A DNA stretch of 64,000 bases from Parietichytrium sp. I65-24A (Eukaryota; Sar; Bigyra; Thraustochytrida; Thraustochytriidae), in assembly GCA_012862575.1 (NCBI GenBank), contig BLSF01000060.1:57501-121500 (forward strand), given 5' to 3'. Shown here piece by piece: positions 1-11,991 of the stretch (position 1 is its first letter; each line of letters opens with the position of its first letter). A model generated the notes under the pieces. It saw only the letters and a program-made list of their open reading frames with translations. It did no database searches and was not told the origin of the DNA. A program made the position numbers and the translations under genes.

Positions 1-1149
1 ATGGAAAGTGGAGCGCCATCTTGGTTTCTGATTGGTCCACTGCGCATACTAGGAGTTCTCAGTGGGGGAGCGGTAGGGCTGCGCTAGATCCTCGAAAGCT
101 TCACTTTTGGGCGGAAAGCTGGAAACTTGCTCTCTAGTCCCCGCTTCTTTGCAAAGACGTTCGAAATTTAGAATCTGTGTTTTGATTGACGAGCATGTTT
201 GAAGTGTCTTTCGGGCGGCCTTTTCCAGTCTTTTCATTCAGGGACACAACTTGCAACACAATTTGCCTTGCGCATCGGGGACTGCAAATTGGTGAGAAAA
301 AGCTCGGAAATCTTTGCGAGGAAGCTGTGGCAGGAAACGTTTTGCAGCCTCAGGCGAGAAGGGCAGCAGAAGGGCCATTGGATGCCATTGGACCACCAGA
401 CTAAAACGACGCTTCTGTAGTCTATCAGCCAAGTCGAGAGTAACTGGCGGGGTTATAGGTTGTGGCTTCACTGTTGTTAAGTTGGCTGTGTTGCAGTGTT
501 TGTTCGTCTCCGATTGAATGTCAGAAGATGGGGGGCGGTCCAAAAGCCTACAAGTAGAAGAAGCTGACGAAATTTCGGGCCATATTTCTCACTCCCGTCA
601 CACGGCTGGTCATACACTCACACGGGCACAGGAAACTATAGTCCTGGTCTTATAGGTGACCACTAGGCTCCCTACCACTCCCTCCCGAATGGTGGATCAT
701 ATCGTAACGGACTCTTTGTGTGAAAATGTGCGGCTGCCAATTTTCGCCCTTTTTCTTCCTACCGGGATGCTTAGCGAGAACTATTCAGAGGGTATGCTGT
801 ACTGAGTACCTCACTGGAAGTCTCCAGTAGCTAGAAAAGAAAAAGGAGGAAAGGAGGGAATGATTTTCTTCCAAATTCCAATTTGTTTTTGATCTCAAGA
901 ATAAAAAAAAGAATAAAAAGAAAAGAAAAAAAAAGTTTTCGACGGCGAATCCAGGGACACTCGCGCAATTTCGTCGGTCAAAAAGCTGCTCGAGTCACGA
1001 GTGCCACGAGCGCCAAAGCCAAGTGAATCTGGTTGGTTCTCGAACCCATTCGCGAATTCGCACAGCGTTGCTGCACTTGTCTGCCTTCCAAAGTTTCCAC
1101 AACGACCTTACGCTGACGTAGCGGTGGCGGCTGGCGCGCGCGCACGGTG

Positions 1150-1197
1150 GACACTGCGACACTGCGACACTGCGACATTGTGACACTGCGACACTGC
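1150..1197. repeat. 8-bp tandem repeat, six copies
   Basis: The unit GACACTGC is repeated six times in a row, the fourth copy having two changes (GACATTGT). It lies in gene-poor DNA with no gene nearby. Confidence 0.95.
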
Positions 1198-4100
1198 GCC
1201 AGTGCATTCTCCTTTGCCAATTCCTCCGCCAAAAGCGTGTGGAGTCCGCCCTGTGCCCTGCTGTTTCCGACGTTGCACGCTCTCGGTGTCCTACCGCACA
1301 GCAAGTGCAGGAACTCATTTCGTCATTTCGTCAGTCATTTCGAGGCGAACGGATCGAACGGACCGAAAAAGAGGGACGAAACGACGCGGGTCACACAACG
1401 GCGAGCTTTGACATTGATCGCGCATTTCTGACCCCAGTGGCCCCGGCGACTTTCCGTGCTGCGGTGGTCCGTTGGGGCGTACGCGCGGGCTTAGATTTTT
1501 GGAAAGGCTGCAAAATACATCACATCACAGCGACCTTGCGCCAGGAAGACATGGAAAGACCCGTTTTCCAATGATCCAGCTGCGCACCACACTCGTCCTG
1601 GACGGCACAGTCCGAAGAGAATATCTATCACGCGCGGTTTGTCGAAAAGGATCATCAAGTTTTGCTTATTTTTGTTGAATTTGGTGCTTTTGTACACTCT
1701 TCATCGTCATCATCATTATCATCATCAAGTTCCATTTGCCAATCAATGCTAAAAAACTTTATTTTATTTTTATTTTATTTTATTTTTATTTTTTGTTTTG
1801 TTGTTGTTGTTGTTTCGGGGACTTCGTGTGGATACCCTGATGTGAGTAAAAATCAGTTTCTGAAGTGAAAAAGTGAAGAAAGGAAGTAACTGTAAAATAA
1901 ATTAAATTTCTTTTTTTGGAGTTTTTTTACTGTTCACCTAAGAAAATAAGAATAATAAAAAAAAGTGAACTTCTCAATCCCACGTGTGGCACGTGGACGC
2001 ACACGCTGCTGTCCAAGCACGCGCCATAACGCGTTCGTCAAAGTGATGTGCATTTAATATGACTACAAATTAACATCTTCTTCGATTTCTAATAACAAAC
2101 AGACCCGTGTAATGTGCGAGCAACTTTTGAACCCACTGGGCACTCTCCTGACCCTTATTCTCAATTGGGCAATACTATAAGACCACCAACTTGGAACCTC
2201 GTGGCCTCTGCTATCGTGCACACATAAGAATGGTCGATCAAGCTAAGTCCCGATAACGCCAGGTCGAGTGATAACTGCACACCTGTAGAAATCGATAATG
2301 TGTAAATAAGGCAGCAAAAGGCATACGCGAGAGGCTGGCAAAGAGCCGAGCCTGTCTAGACGATTTCCAGTAGCCATGCGTAAGAGGCAATGTGGAGTCC
2401 CAGACTGAACAACTGCCGCTCCAAAAGTTGTCAATAATTCAAATTTCCACCGCGCGTGTTTCCGAAGGATTTGGAAGGCTTTATTAAACCAACTGACGTA
2501 AATTTTGTTCATATTTGCTGATTCACACTGCGCATTCTAAAAATCCTCTTTTCCGATGGAGGGACGTCCATCTCCACATCTCCAACACACTCATAAACAC
2601 TCAAAACCAAAGCGTCCAAGTTTCCAAAAAATTAAACCATTTTCATTACAAATAAAGATGCGACTACAGTATCTATACTCGAAGACGGTCAGATTGGTAC
2701 GTCATTTTCCGCGTGCGGTCTTAGTGAGCTCGTGTGATTTGAGCGCTGAACCGCGTCCACGAAACTTCCGTCCAAAATGTGCAACAAATCGCAAGACAAG
2801 ATGGACAAGTTGGAGCCTCTTCTTAGGGAAAAAAGAAGGCTCTTCTGCTTTCGCTTGTTGCAAGAGGAGGAAGGAGAGGACACTTGTCGCACCCTGCACG
2901 TCCAACGCTTTCAGCTCTCAGCTTTCAGCTTTCCGCTATAGCAAGTGAAGTCGGGGATTCACAGTCGGTTCGCTCGTGACCTCTTTCCCTCCCATTTCCC
3001 TCCCGTTCCGGTCCCGATGCCGACCATCAATCCTCCCTCGTATTATCCTCTGATGGTTTCAAGAAATGACTTGGTCGGCAAGCCAGTCTGTCTGTCTCTC
3101 TCTCTCATTTTCAGCCTGCTGTTGAGTTTTCAACGCCCATTTGGAAAGGAAAAGCAGGAAAAACGCAACGCGAGAAGTTATATAGTTTATAGTACGTTTT
3201 CTGCGTTCAACCACTTACTTTCAAGCTTCCGAACTTGCGAATTCGCCAAGCAGCGCTCGTAGAAAAGTTATAATTTATTTTGAAATGGACCAACTTTCCA
3301 AGAGTGACCAGACCGTGAGTCGCCGGCTCCTTCACCACCTCGCCGTACTTTCCCTCTCATCGAACAACGACTTATCGTGATGCGCGATGGTTCGTGCCGT
3401 AAAGGTTACGTAGAGAATGCACTTACAACTTCTCACAGCAACACAGGCCTCTCATGGCGCCTCTATCATTGCAAATCCTTCCAATTTTCAAATTCCAGCA
3501 AACGTCAATCAGAGCTCACAGTGAGAACAATTGTGAAGTTTGTCAACAATTAAAAGGCTAAAGCGAAAGCTCCGTGAGAGAGAGAGAGAGAGAGCAGACT
3601 GGGTGTTGATAGTTTGATAGTCCTCAGCAGTAAACTTACTCACAAGATAGATCTTCTTCTCCTTCGTCTTCTGCTTTCTGCCGGGTCCAGCCATACGGGA
3701 ATACAAATCTCAAGGTGCTATTGCGGACGAGGGTTTGCGCTAGAAGTTTAGAACACAAAGTGGCTTGCGATGGCCCCACGAGCCCACTGGTGAAACCTGT
3801 CGCTAGCCTCCTGCGGTCTCCCTTAGTGAAACTGATAACTGGCCGTACACAGGCTATGCTCCGCTTAGGCCCACGTTGCAACACAGTCCTCGCCCATGAC
3901 TCGAACTTGAACTTCCTCCAAATTGACGATATGACGATAGGACGACACAAATGTGAGAATCATTTGGCGGCCATTTTGCTTTGCTGGGTGGATGAGAAAA
4001 AAAAAAGAAAAAAGTAAAGGTTGCAATACAGACGGACTACGTGCAATGAATCCGTCGAGTTGGAGACGCGCGATTGCCACTCGGAATGTTCGTTCGGAGT

Positions 4101-4713
4101 CGTGTATCTACGCACAGGAGGAGGAAGGGGCGAGGAGGGTGACTCTTCCCTCCTAATCGTTTAAGTTAAACACGATTATATGAATGACCTTACTGGAGCT
4201 CTAATTGCATCGATGGTCCTGCCTCTTTCCGCGGAGGGAAGTAAAAAATGCACGTAGTGTCCACTACGGGGAAATTGGTAGTGAACTAAAGAGGTGGAAG
4301 GAGGAAGGGGCGCTAGAGTGTATTGGTTTGCGGAGTTCTATTCTGAATATTTTATCCATATGCATCACATTAACGAACAAACAAGAGCGAGCGTGAAGAT
4401 GAAGAGCGCTCTTCCGTTGAAGAGTATTCGCGTGGCAAGTTCAAGTCATTTGCAAATAATTCGAATCGATAAATTTCTGAAAGAAATCCGCAGCAGCTCT
4501 TAAGGAAGGCAAACGCACAAGTTCCAACGGGAGCAGGGAAGAGGGATCCCGGCGAGTACTATACTTTTAACTGGCCGGCCCTAGTGGAGGCTCCGTACAG
4601 CGACAGAGGTGACTGTGATTTTCGTTGTTCAATGGACGCATCTTACAGTTGCCGGCACGCACGACTGCGGCAGCAAGCAAGCCGGTCAGCGGGTGGTGAC
4701 AATTAACTTATCA

Positions 4714-4770
4714 TTCATCATTTATCATTTATCATTTATCATTTATCATTTATCATTTATCATTTATCAT
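4714..4770. repeat. 7-bp tandem repeat (ATTTATC)n
   Basis: About seven near-perfect copies of ATTTATC, starting with a variant copy. It is a simple minisatellite in non-coding DNA. Confidence 0.95.
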
Positions 4771-5297
4771 CCTCATTGTCAAAAACTATACAGTCAATCG
4801 AAGGCAAATTCCTCTTCTTTGAGGAGTGGTTCCCAGTTGTGCACGCACGCGACAGGGAGTCGGGCAGCTCTTCTGTCCACACACCACTACTAACGGTTTA
4901 GCCTATACATCAATACCTCCTGGCTCCTCCCAATTGAGCCAGTTGACCAGTCCTAGTCTTCTCGTTAATCAGGAAGACCTATAAGAGTCCCTCAGCCGGT
5001 TATACAAAATGGTATGATGGGTTAAGAGAGGAATGAGGATTATGGTTTAAGGTAGGAGAGTGCATCCACAATGAGGACTGGGTACATCTCGCTGTAATTA
5101 GAGTTGGTATTATGAGAGTGCTAGCCAGTCCCATTCATGCCGGCGTCTCGTAATCGAGAATCTGGCTGGTGGAGCCACCCTTTTATTGTTTCTCGTGACT
5201 AAAAGCTTACCATTGAAACTACTTTCTTCCCTCGCAGAGAGTCTACTAGAGATTAGAGGAGAACTCTACTTTGGCGGGAAAGAAGAAGTTCTCACCA

Positions 5298-5612
5298 TCT
5301 CTCTCTCTCTCTTTTTCTCTTTTTCCCTCTGCACGCTCTCTGTCACACATCTTCATCCCTCTTTTTGTCTCGTCTCTTCTCTTCTCTCCCAAAAGTTTCC
5401 TCTCAGGAGTGTCTGTCTCTGCACTCGCGCCCTTTTGCTCTCACGAGTTGGCACGCCTACACCCACCTAGGTATAACTGCTACCTCAAGCTCCTCCCGCG
5501 ATTCCCCTTGCAACCACAGCAGCGATCCCTCTCACAGTGGGAGACACTCTCTTTCCATCCCTCTCACTCATTCCCTCCCTCCTTCACTCTCTCTGCGTCT
5601 CACACTCACTCA

Positions 5613-5646
<34 letters not shown>

Positions 5647-5649
5647 CTC
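5298..5649. repeat. CT-rich and (TATC)n low-complexity tract
   Basis: A long pyrimidine-rich stretch with (CT)n runs at about 5298-5335 and 5613-5628, followed by (TATC)n up to 5649. It sits about 400-750 bases ahead of the SPT-repeat gene, on its sense strand, and may be part of that gene's promoter or 5' leader (inference). Confidence 0.85.
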
Positions 5650-6058
5650 ACAATCTCTCTCTCTCTTCTCAGTCATCAGTCATCCCCCTCTCTGTCTGTG
5701 TCTCTTCTTTGATTGATGGAGAGTCAATAATAGATAGAGTCATTTGCCATTTGGGATTTGTCAGTGGCAATACTCAAACTATCTTGGAGTTGTTGTTATT
5801 GTTGCTGGGTCCAACAGGAACGAGGACGATTAGAACGAGGAGAACGAGGACGAGCAATCCATCAATCCATCAATCCATCAACCCATTCATCAATATCGAT
5901 CAGTGGATCCGTCGATCGAACCGTGAATTCAAGTGTCAAATTGTAGAAAGAGGTCATCGATCATCGATCATCGGTGAAAGGACGGCGTTGCGCGGAGCAG
6001 GTGGGAGACGCCAAGTGTATAGTTTAGTCGCGGAGTTGAGACAAGGCAGCGCGCCAAG

Positions 6059-7591
6059 ATGCTTGCTGCGATTAGGGACAGCGCGGCGGGAGAGAACAGA
6101 ACTAAAAAGAGGGTAGCGCTCGCCGTGGTAGGGACTGTTGCGATCGCTGCAGCGGTCGCGATTGGAGTGGCGACGAGCTCTTCTAGCTCCGAGACCACGG
6201 TGAGTGAACTGGGATCCACCGAGGCCGGAGAGTCCTCCAACGCCAACGATGGAAAGGTGGTCGTCGCAGCTGTGGAGGATTGCCAGTTCGACGGACAGTG
6301 CTTTTACTATCAAGATGAGGACTCTTGCGCAGCCATGTCTGGATGCTCCTGGTCCTCAGATGAATGCGTAGTCCGCACTGACTGCCAGTGCTACGATATT
6401 CCCGCTGGAGGGTGCTCCGTGGACGAGATCCCTCAGTCTGTGTGCTCTCTGTATACTGGGTGCAGCTGGGTCTCAGCAAGCTCGTCCTGCGTGAAGCGTG
6501 ATGATTGCCCAACCTACTCACCTTCCAAGACCCCGACCCAGGCGCCAAGCAGAGCACCAACAACTGGAACCCCAACCACCCTCTCCCCAACTGCCACACC
6601 GACCACAAGGGCACCGACCGCCACACCAACCGAGGAGCCAACCGCTTCCCCGAACTCTCCACCGTCGACTTTGGCCCCAACCGATGCACCATCAAACTCG
6701 CCAACATCTGCTCCGACGGTGACCCAGGTCGGCTGGGGCTCCCCTACGCCCAAGTCGACGGACTCGCCAAAGCCGCCAACCAGCGAGCCGACAAAGTCGC
6801 CTACAAAAGCGCCAACGATGGCACCAACTGCTTGGCCAACAGCATTTCCGACCAAGTCACCAACCGCTGAGCCAACAAGTGCCCCAACTGCTTGGCCTAC
6901 AGCTTGGCCGACATCATCTCCAACCAAAAGCCCAACCAGGTCCCCGACTGACTCGCCGACAGTTTCGCCAACAGTCTCCCCGACCGTTTCTCCAACGACC
7001 TCTCCAACCGTGTCGCCAACGACCTCCCCAACCGTGTCGCCAACAAAGTCACCGACACTGTCGCCGACGGTGTCGCCAACTGCATCGCCAACAAAGTTTC
7101 CGACAAAATCCCCAACGGTATCCCCAACCGAGGTCCCGACTGCTTGGCCTACTGCATGGCCAACCACTGCGCCAACCAAATCGCCAACCAAGTCGCCGAC
7201 CAAGTCTCCAACCGAATCTCCAACCAAGTCGCCAACCAAGTCTCCAACCAAATCTCCAACCAAGGCACCTACCAGCTCACCAACGGCGTTCCCAACCAAA
7301 TCGCCAACTAAATCTCCAACTACCTCGCCAACCACCTCGCCGACCAAGTCGCCGACAAAGAGCCCAACCAAGTCGCCCACAAAGAGCCCAACCAAGTCGC
7401 CAACCAAGTCGCCGACCAAGGCTCCAACTAGCGCACCGACAACTTTTCCAACAAAGTCGCCAACCGAGGTACCAACTAGTGCGCCAACAAAGTTCCCGAC
7501 CACCTTTCCAACAAAGTCGCCAAGCAGTTTCAGCCCGACATCGGCACCAACGACTGGCGTCCCAACTCCATTCAAGCCAACCTGGGGATAA
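6059..7591 (+). CDS. SPT-repeat, Cys-rich, membrane-anchored surface protein
   Basis: A 510-residue protein with three parts. Residues 1-18 are short and basic, and about 19-41 form one hydrophobic segment not followed by a clear cleavage site, so it looks like a signal anchor (type II). Residues about 75-158 are Cys-rich and hold two similar units built around GCSW, each ending in a Cys-Val pair and a further Asp/Asp-Cys. From about 160 to the end it is a Pro-Thr stalk made of tetrapeptides such as SPTK, SPTV, APTS and FPTK. Such SPT stalks are common in stramenopile cell-surface and wall proteins and are likely O-glycosylated (family knowledge). The role is probably surface coat or adhesion (inference). 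The repeat bias also leaves the opposite strand open, which is not a gene. Confidence 0.85.
   Translation: MLAAIRDSAAGENRTKKRVALAVVGTVAIAAAVAIGVATSSSSSETTVSELGSTEAGESSNANDGKVVVAAVEDCQFDGQCFYYQDEDSCAAMSGCSWSSDECVVRTDCQCYDIPAGGCSVDEIPQSVCSLYTGCSWVSASSSCVKRDDCPTYSPSKTPTQAPSRAPTTGTPTTLSPTATPTTRAPTATPTEEPTASPNSPPSTLAPTDAPSNSPTSAPTVTQVGWGSPTPKSTDSPKPPTSEPTKSPTKAPTMAPTAWPTAFPTKSPTAEPTSAPTAWPTAWPTSSPTKSPTRSPTDSPTVSPTVSPTVSPTTSPTVSPTTSPTVSPTKSPTLSPTVSPTASPTKFPTKSPTVSPTEVPTAWPTAWPTTAPTKSPTKSPTKSPTESPTKSPTKSPTKSPTKAPTSSPTAFPTKSPTKSPTTSPTTSPTKSPTKSPTKSPTKSPTKSPTKSPTKAPTSAPTTFPTKSPTEVPTSAPTKFPTTFPTKSPSSFSPTSAPTTGVPTPFKPTWG
6536..7575. repeat. Coding minisatellite for Ser-Pro-Thr tetrapeptides
   Basis: A 12-bp-periodic coding repeat, mostly TCNCCNACNAAN-like, running through the C-terminal two thirds of the SPT protein. 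Copies vary mainly at third codon positions and at the fourth residue. Blocks of identical copies near 7190-7420 suggest recent local expansion. Confidence 0.9.
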
Positions 7592-9005
7592 GCCAGCTGC
7601 GGTATGGCTTTCACCGAGCCATCTGTCTTTCTTCCCAATAGTGTACATGCCCAGCTCAAATCTTAAACTGCATCTGTTGAACAGTATTCACCCCCCATCC
7701 ACGCTCCGATCTTCGACCACACAGGAGACGGACAGGCAGTTTTGGATCCCATTGGCTCTTCTATTCTCTCATGCGTCCTCTTCACGCGTGGCACGTTTTA
7801 CTCGTGTTCTCTTGCACGGCTGTAAAAACTTCAAATGCAATCAATTTTGTTTTCAACCGATTCTGTATTACCTCCTTCGTCCATCGCCAGGTAAGCTGCC
7901 TCTGAATGCATGCTCGGTTGCTCATTGAATTCAGGGAACCCACCTTCGACGTCCAATGCTGCAATTTTCATCAAAAATTTTGGGTTCCAGACTGGTTTCA
8001 GAATTCGGAACGGAATTCAGGAAAAAAATGGGTTCCAAGCTGGTTCCACACTTCTACATCGTGATGTGTTGCGCGTTTGGTTCGTTGGTTGCTCTGTATA
8101 GAGAGAGAGCCAGCCTGAGCCGCCCTTGCCTTGCACAAAATAGTTTCGACCGTTTGCAAAAGAGGGAATTCAACAGCCCATTGCATTTCTCAGGGATTGG
8201 GCTTGAGTTGATCGTTCATAGCTTTCATTCATTGTGAACACGGTCAATGCAATAATCAATTCGTTTTTTACAACTTATCAACTTGCAAGCAGCAAGATGA
8301 TAAATCAACTTTGCTCTTACTATCCTGTCCCCTGAACGAACAGCTCTTTGCTCCTTCAGGGTTTTAAGCTCCTTTTTCCTAACCCCATATACGCTCTCCG
8401 CTATCTACCTAGCTAGCATATCGCCGTCCTACGTACCTCTTCAGACAAATTATAGTACTCCTACTTATCTATGCTATACTCGAGTACTACCAACACATAC
8501 ACTACCTAAGGAATAGAAGAGCCTCACAAGTATTACTGTAGTCAATAGACATCCTTGTAATACTTCCTCGTATTTCTTAGCGTGTTTCCATCCTCGTTGA
8601 TTAGCGCAAAGCAGTAGATGTCTTAGCGGAAGAGGAAAATGACGAGCATCCGAGTAAACATCGGAGGTCCTCGCGCACACGAGCTAAGAAAACGTGTAGT
8701 AAACCCTTAACCATCATACGCCGAAACGTACGCGCGAAACGACAGGAAAGAAAGACAGTTGCACGCACAGGGAAAGCGTTCCCCAGTCGAAGGCGTCGTC
8801 ACTTTCTTTCAAGTGTAAAAGGTAAAAGGCACTTGAAAAGGCGTTTTTGTTGTTGTTGTTGAAGAGCAACGAGAGTTGCCGGGAAAACAGGACAGAGATA
8901 TAAGCAACGCAGAGAAATCTAAATCTTGGACGCCGAGCTTCAATATTTAGTATAGTATCGTATCGTGCGACGCTTTATTAGAATTGAAAAGGAGTTTACG
9001 GCAGA
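7592..9005. other. Intergenic stretch, no gene seen
   Basis: About 1.4 kb between two plus-strand genes. Short frames here have no recognisable product. A GTT-repeat lies near 8848-8862, about 150 bases before the next start codon. Confidence 0.6.
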
Positions 9006-11072
9006 ATGGTATCCGGCAAGTCGGGCAACGCAGCGTTGGACCGCGGTGTGAAGGATGGCAACGTGGATGACGCGAAGAATTTGAATGAGAAGGTCAAAGA
9101 TGACAAAGATGACAAAGAGGCGAATGAGAAGCTGCAAATGGCCGCGAAAGAGGTGATGGACGCGGCCCTGGAGGTGGAGAAGAAGAGCAAGAGGAGAGTG
9201 AGCATTGGGTGGCTCAGGGATGTGGACGAAGGGCTCAAGATTTCCCTGGCCGGGCTCGTGGCCTCGCTCGCGATGAACTCCGATCGCCTTGGCGGTGGAA
9301 TTACGATGGACGACAGGGCTTGGTTCAACAGCTTCGTCAAGACGGTGGTGTCGTCGTTTCTTGGGCTCAACGAGGAAGTGGCACAAGGAATTCTTCCTCT
9401 TGGCACCATGGGAGCTGATTCGGCCCCCCTGGCAGAGCCGTGGCTCTCAAAGCTTTCGGAAGAAGACCGCGAACGTGCGTTTGGCGAGCTCTTCGCGCAG
9501 TCCATTTTGAACGTCGCCGCCAAGGATTCTGGGAGCCAATATGATAGTCGGACGCACTGGTGCTTGCAGCGCGTGGGCAAGGCCCTTCACATCTCCGACG
9601 AGTGCTCTGAAGAGTACGAGGAGATGATTGCCGGTCTCATCGCCAGCGCAGCGGCTCCAAATCGCGGAGCAGAACTGGACGCGGAAGACGCCAAGCAAAA
9701 GTCCCGCTCGAACTTTATTCGACACCTAAAAGTTGGAACTGCAGCTGTCGTAGGGGCTACGCTGGTAGGCGTGACAGGTGGTCTTGCCCTTCCCGCCATT
9801 GGCGCGAGTCTCGCGGCATTTGGAGGAGCGGCGGCCGCGACTGGTACCTTCATGGCTAGTGCTGGGGGGACCGCGCTGTTCACAACCTTGTTCACTGCCA
9901 GCGGCCTAGGGCTCACTGGATACAGGATGAATCGCCGAATCGGAACCTCCTTGAAGCAGTTTGAATTTTGCGAGGTGCACAAACCCGACACCAAAACCGA
10001 GTCCTTTGCTACTGGTCTGCACGTGTGCATCTTTGTTTCTGGGTCGTGCAAAACCAAGAAGACCAAAAAGTCGAAAACCTCCAAAGGCAAGAGTGAGTCG
10101 GAGGCCAAAACTGTGAAGGACCAAGACGGCTCGTCAAATCGAACTATTGAGTCATCAGGGTCCCGGGAGTCGACCGATTCAGAGGACGTCATTGGCGAGG
10201 AGTCGACCGCAGGTTCTGAAGGCTCTGACGAGAAGCCATCTTCAGATTCCGCACCGCCTCCTCCTCCAAGCGAGGGCAGTGGAAATGAAAACAACAATAC
10301 CTCAGGGGAGTATACGGAGATCGAGGCCATAGTCGACCAGAACGAGTGGTCAAAGGTCGCCCTAAAAAACCGCAGCCAACTCGGTCAACCATACCAGCTC
10401 GTGTGGGAGACAGAGCTGCTCAAGGACGTGTCGGCCGCCCTGCAGCAATTCGCGCTAAATCAGGCAATCGGGAAGGCAGTTTCGGAAACCCTCAAGGTGA
10501 CCACTTTTGCAGCCATCATGGCCGCGGTGGCTTGGCCAAACTTTTTGCTGAGTGCCACTGGCTACATCGATAACCCTTGGGCCATGGCTTGCAACCGCGC
10601 CAAGCTTGCTGGAGAAGAGCTCGGTCGCGCAATTCTCTCTGGCGCCCACGGGAACCGCCCAGTGACACTTGTCGGCTACAGCCTTGGAGGGTTGGTGATC
10701 TTCCATGCGCTCGAATACCTTGTGAACAAGAAGAAAAAGTCTCGCTCGGCCGAGGTAGACGGATTGATTTTGGATGTTGTCCTCATTGGCGCTCCAATCA
10801 CAGCCTCCAAAGCTCAGTGGGAGGCCATCCGTGGCATTGTGGCAGGCAGTTTTGTGAACGGCTATGCACCAAATGACTGGGTTCTTGCGGTATTGTACCG
10901 TGCGTCCACCTTTTCCATCTCGCAAATCGCTGGGATGCACCGTGTTCCGGCGGCGGGACTCATCAACGTCGACCTCTCCAAAGACGGCCTTATTTCTTCG
11001 CAGTTTGACTACCCAAACAAATTGGAAGCCTGCCTCGATGTCATCGCCGAGCAAATGCACAACTCCATGTAA
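9006..11072 (+). CDS. TMCO4-like (DUF726) alpha/beta-hydrolase membrane protein
   Basis: A 688-residue protein of the TMCO4/DUF726 family, which is found across eukaryotes and has an alpha/beta-hydrolase fold next to membrane segments. The N-terminus is charged and predicted helical (about 1-70). Two Gly/Ala-rich hydrophobic stretches at about 245-305 are the likely membrane segments. A serine-, glutamate- and proline-rich linker of roughly 90 residues (about 345-435) interrupts the domain and looks like a lineage-specific insertion. The nucleophile elbow GYSLGG is near residue 557, so Ser is the expected nucleophile. The His near the end lies in a GMHRVP segment. The substrate is unknown for the family; a lipase or esterase role on internal membranes is inferred only. 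Confidence 0.85.
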   Translation: MVSGKSGNAALDRGVKDGNVDDAKNLNEKVKDDKDDKEANEKLQMAAKEVMDAALEVEKKSKRRVSIGWLRDVDEGLKISLAGLVASLAMNSDRLGGGITMDDRAWFNSFVKTVVSSFLGLNEEVAQGILPLGTMGADSAPLAEPWLSKLSEEDRERAFGELFAQSILNVAAKDSGSQYDSRTHWCLQRVGKALHISDECSEEYEEMIAGLIASAAAPNRGAELDAEDAKQKSRSNFIRHLKVGTAAVVGATLVGVTGGLALPAIGASLAAFGGAAAATGTFMASAGGTALFTTLFTASGLGLTGYRMNRRIGTSLKQFEFCEVHKPDTKTESFATGLHVCIFVSGSCKTKKTKKSKTSKGKSESEAKTVKDQDGSSNRTIESSGSRESTDSEDVIGEESTAGSEGSDEKPSSDSAPPPPPSEGSGNENNNTSGEYTEIEAIVDQNEWSKVALKNRSQLGQPYQLVWETELLKDVSAALQQFALNQAIGKAVSETLKVTTFAAIMAAVAWPNFLLSATGYIDNPWAMACNRAKLAGEELGRAILSGAHGNRPVTLVGYSLGGLVIFHALEYLVNKKKKSRSAEVDGLILDVVLIGAPITASKAQWEAIRGIVAGSFVNGYAPNDWVLAVLYRASTFSISQIAGMHRVPAAGLINVDLSKDGLISSQFDYPNKLEACLDVIAEQMHNSM

Positions 11073-11750
11073 TTAAAACCATAACCATAGATCATAATTT
11101 CCCCTCTACTTTCACCTTCCCTCTCATCCGCTTCTTGTTCTGCCAAGTGCCCGTTCCCTCCGCCAAGAGCGTCAAGCTGGCCGACCCACATCCCATTTCA
11201 AAGTCAAGCAATTCGTCGTTTCGACCGGTTGATCATGGTTGATCTTCCCAGCTTCCTATGGATAGTACTATCAACCGCTACCCATCTCTTGACAGCTTGG
11301 CAGCGAGTACGGACGACAAAGACGATGAGATGGAAAGAAACGAAGCGAACCCACGCCGACATCATCCAACTTCCCGCGCAAAACTTGACCGCTTGACCGC
11401 TTCCGATGACCCTCCATTCGACCTTAATTCGCACAATTCGCACAATTCGGCGAAGCCTCCTCCTCCGCGGCAGCTTGGAACCAACATGATCTTTCCATTG
11501 CCATTGTTCAATCTCAAGTCAATCAAAACAATCAACCTGTTCTGTAAGAATGGAAACCTTTTACTGCGCTCTAGCTGGCCATCAGACATCATCAGAGGAA
11601 TAGTCGAATTTCGGTAAAAATAGCCATCGTCGCGTACGCGCAACTCCGCCGCCTAATCCCCGAGAGGGCCGCCGCTACTGAAAATCCTAACCCAAGGGTG
11701 TCCCCGCAGCCTTCGCGCACAGCTGCCAGCGTTCGTGCTCAAGTGCGGCG
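11073..11750. other. Intergenic stretch, no gene seen
   Basis: No recognisable product in either strand. It ends in the CT-rich leader of the next gene. A TGTCCCCGC half-site of the palindrome described below lies at 11699. Confidence 0.55.
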
Positions 11751-11754
11751 AAGG

Positions 11755-11755
11755 C

Positions 11756-11786
<31 letters not shown>

Positions 11787-11808
11787 TATATATACATATA
11801 TACATATC
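11755..11808. repeat. (CT)n followed by TATATACATATATA tract
   Basis: A (CT)n run at 11755-11782 passes straight into an alternating AT tract at 11783-11808. It lies about 190-240 bases before the SEL1L-like start codon. A similar pair of tracts lies upstream of the RBR ligase gene. Confidence 0.9.
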
Positions 11809-11991
11809 TCGTTTCTGTCGGCCCGTGCTGAGAGTGTGCGTGCGGCACGGGAGAGAGTGTACGCGGACACTCTCCGCGCATACATTCACACATTCATACA
11901 TTCATACATTCATACAGTCAGGCCGATCGCGATCAAAGTGTGGAGGTGTGGTTCAACGTGTGAAATCCAGAGTCGGAGACTTCTGGCGGTC

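Larger units (their letters stand above)
1..5290. other. Gene-poor stretch with simple repeats
   Basis: No open frame in this stretch gives a protein I recognise, and none is long. It contains A-rich and T-rich tracts near 880-935 and 1755-1815, an 8-bp tandem repeat at 1150-1197 and a 7-bp tandem repeat near 4714-4770. A short minus-strand frame near 3640-3692 starts ATG and is followed by a GTGAGT donor-like site, so a small spliced gene on that strand cannot be excluded. I could not find convincing later exons. Confidence 0.5.

Noticed and set aside
238-543. A 101-codon minus-strand frame at the window start
   Set aside because: It has no family resemblance, and the surrounding DNA is rich in stops and simple sequence.
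3240-3710. A possible small spliced gene on the minus strand starting MAGPGRKQKTKEKK
   Set aside because: The first piece and its GTGAGT donor look reasonable, but no later piece gives a recognisable product or a clear acceptor in phase.
6514-7659. A 381-codon open frame on the minus strand opposite the SPT stalk
   Set aside because: It arises from the repetitive codons of the sense gene and encodes only Val-Gly-Asp-type repeats. No start context or domain supports it.
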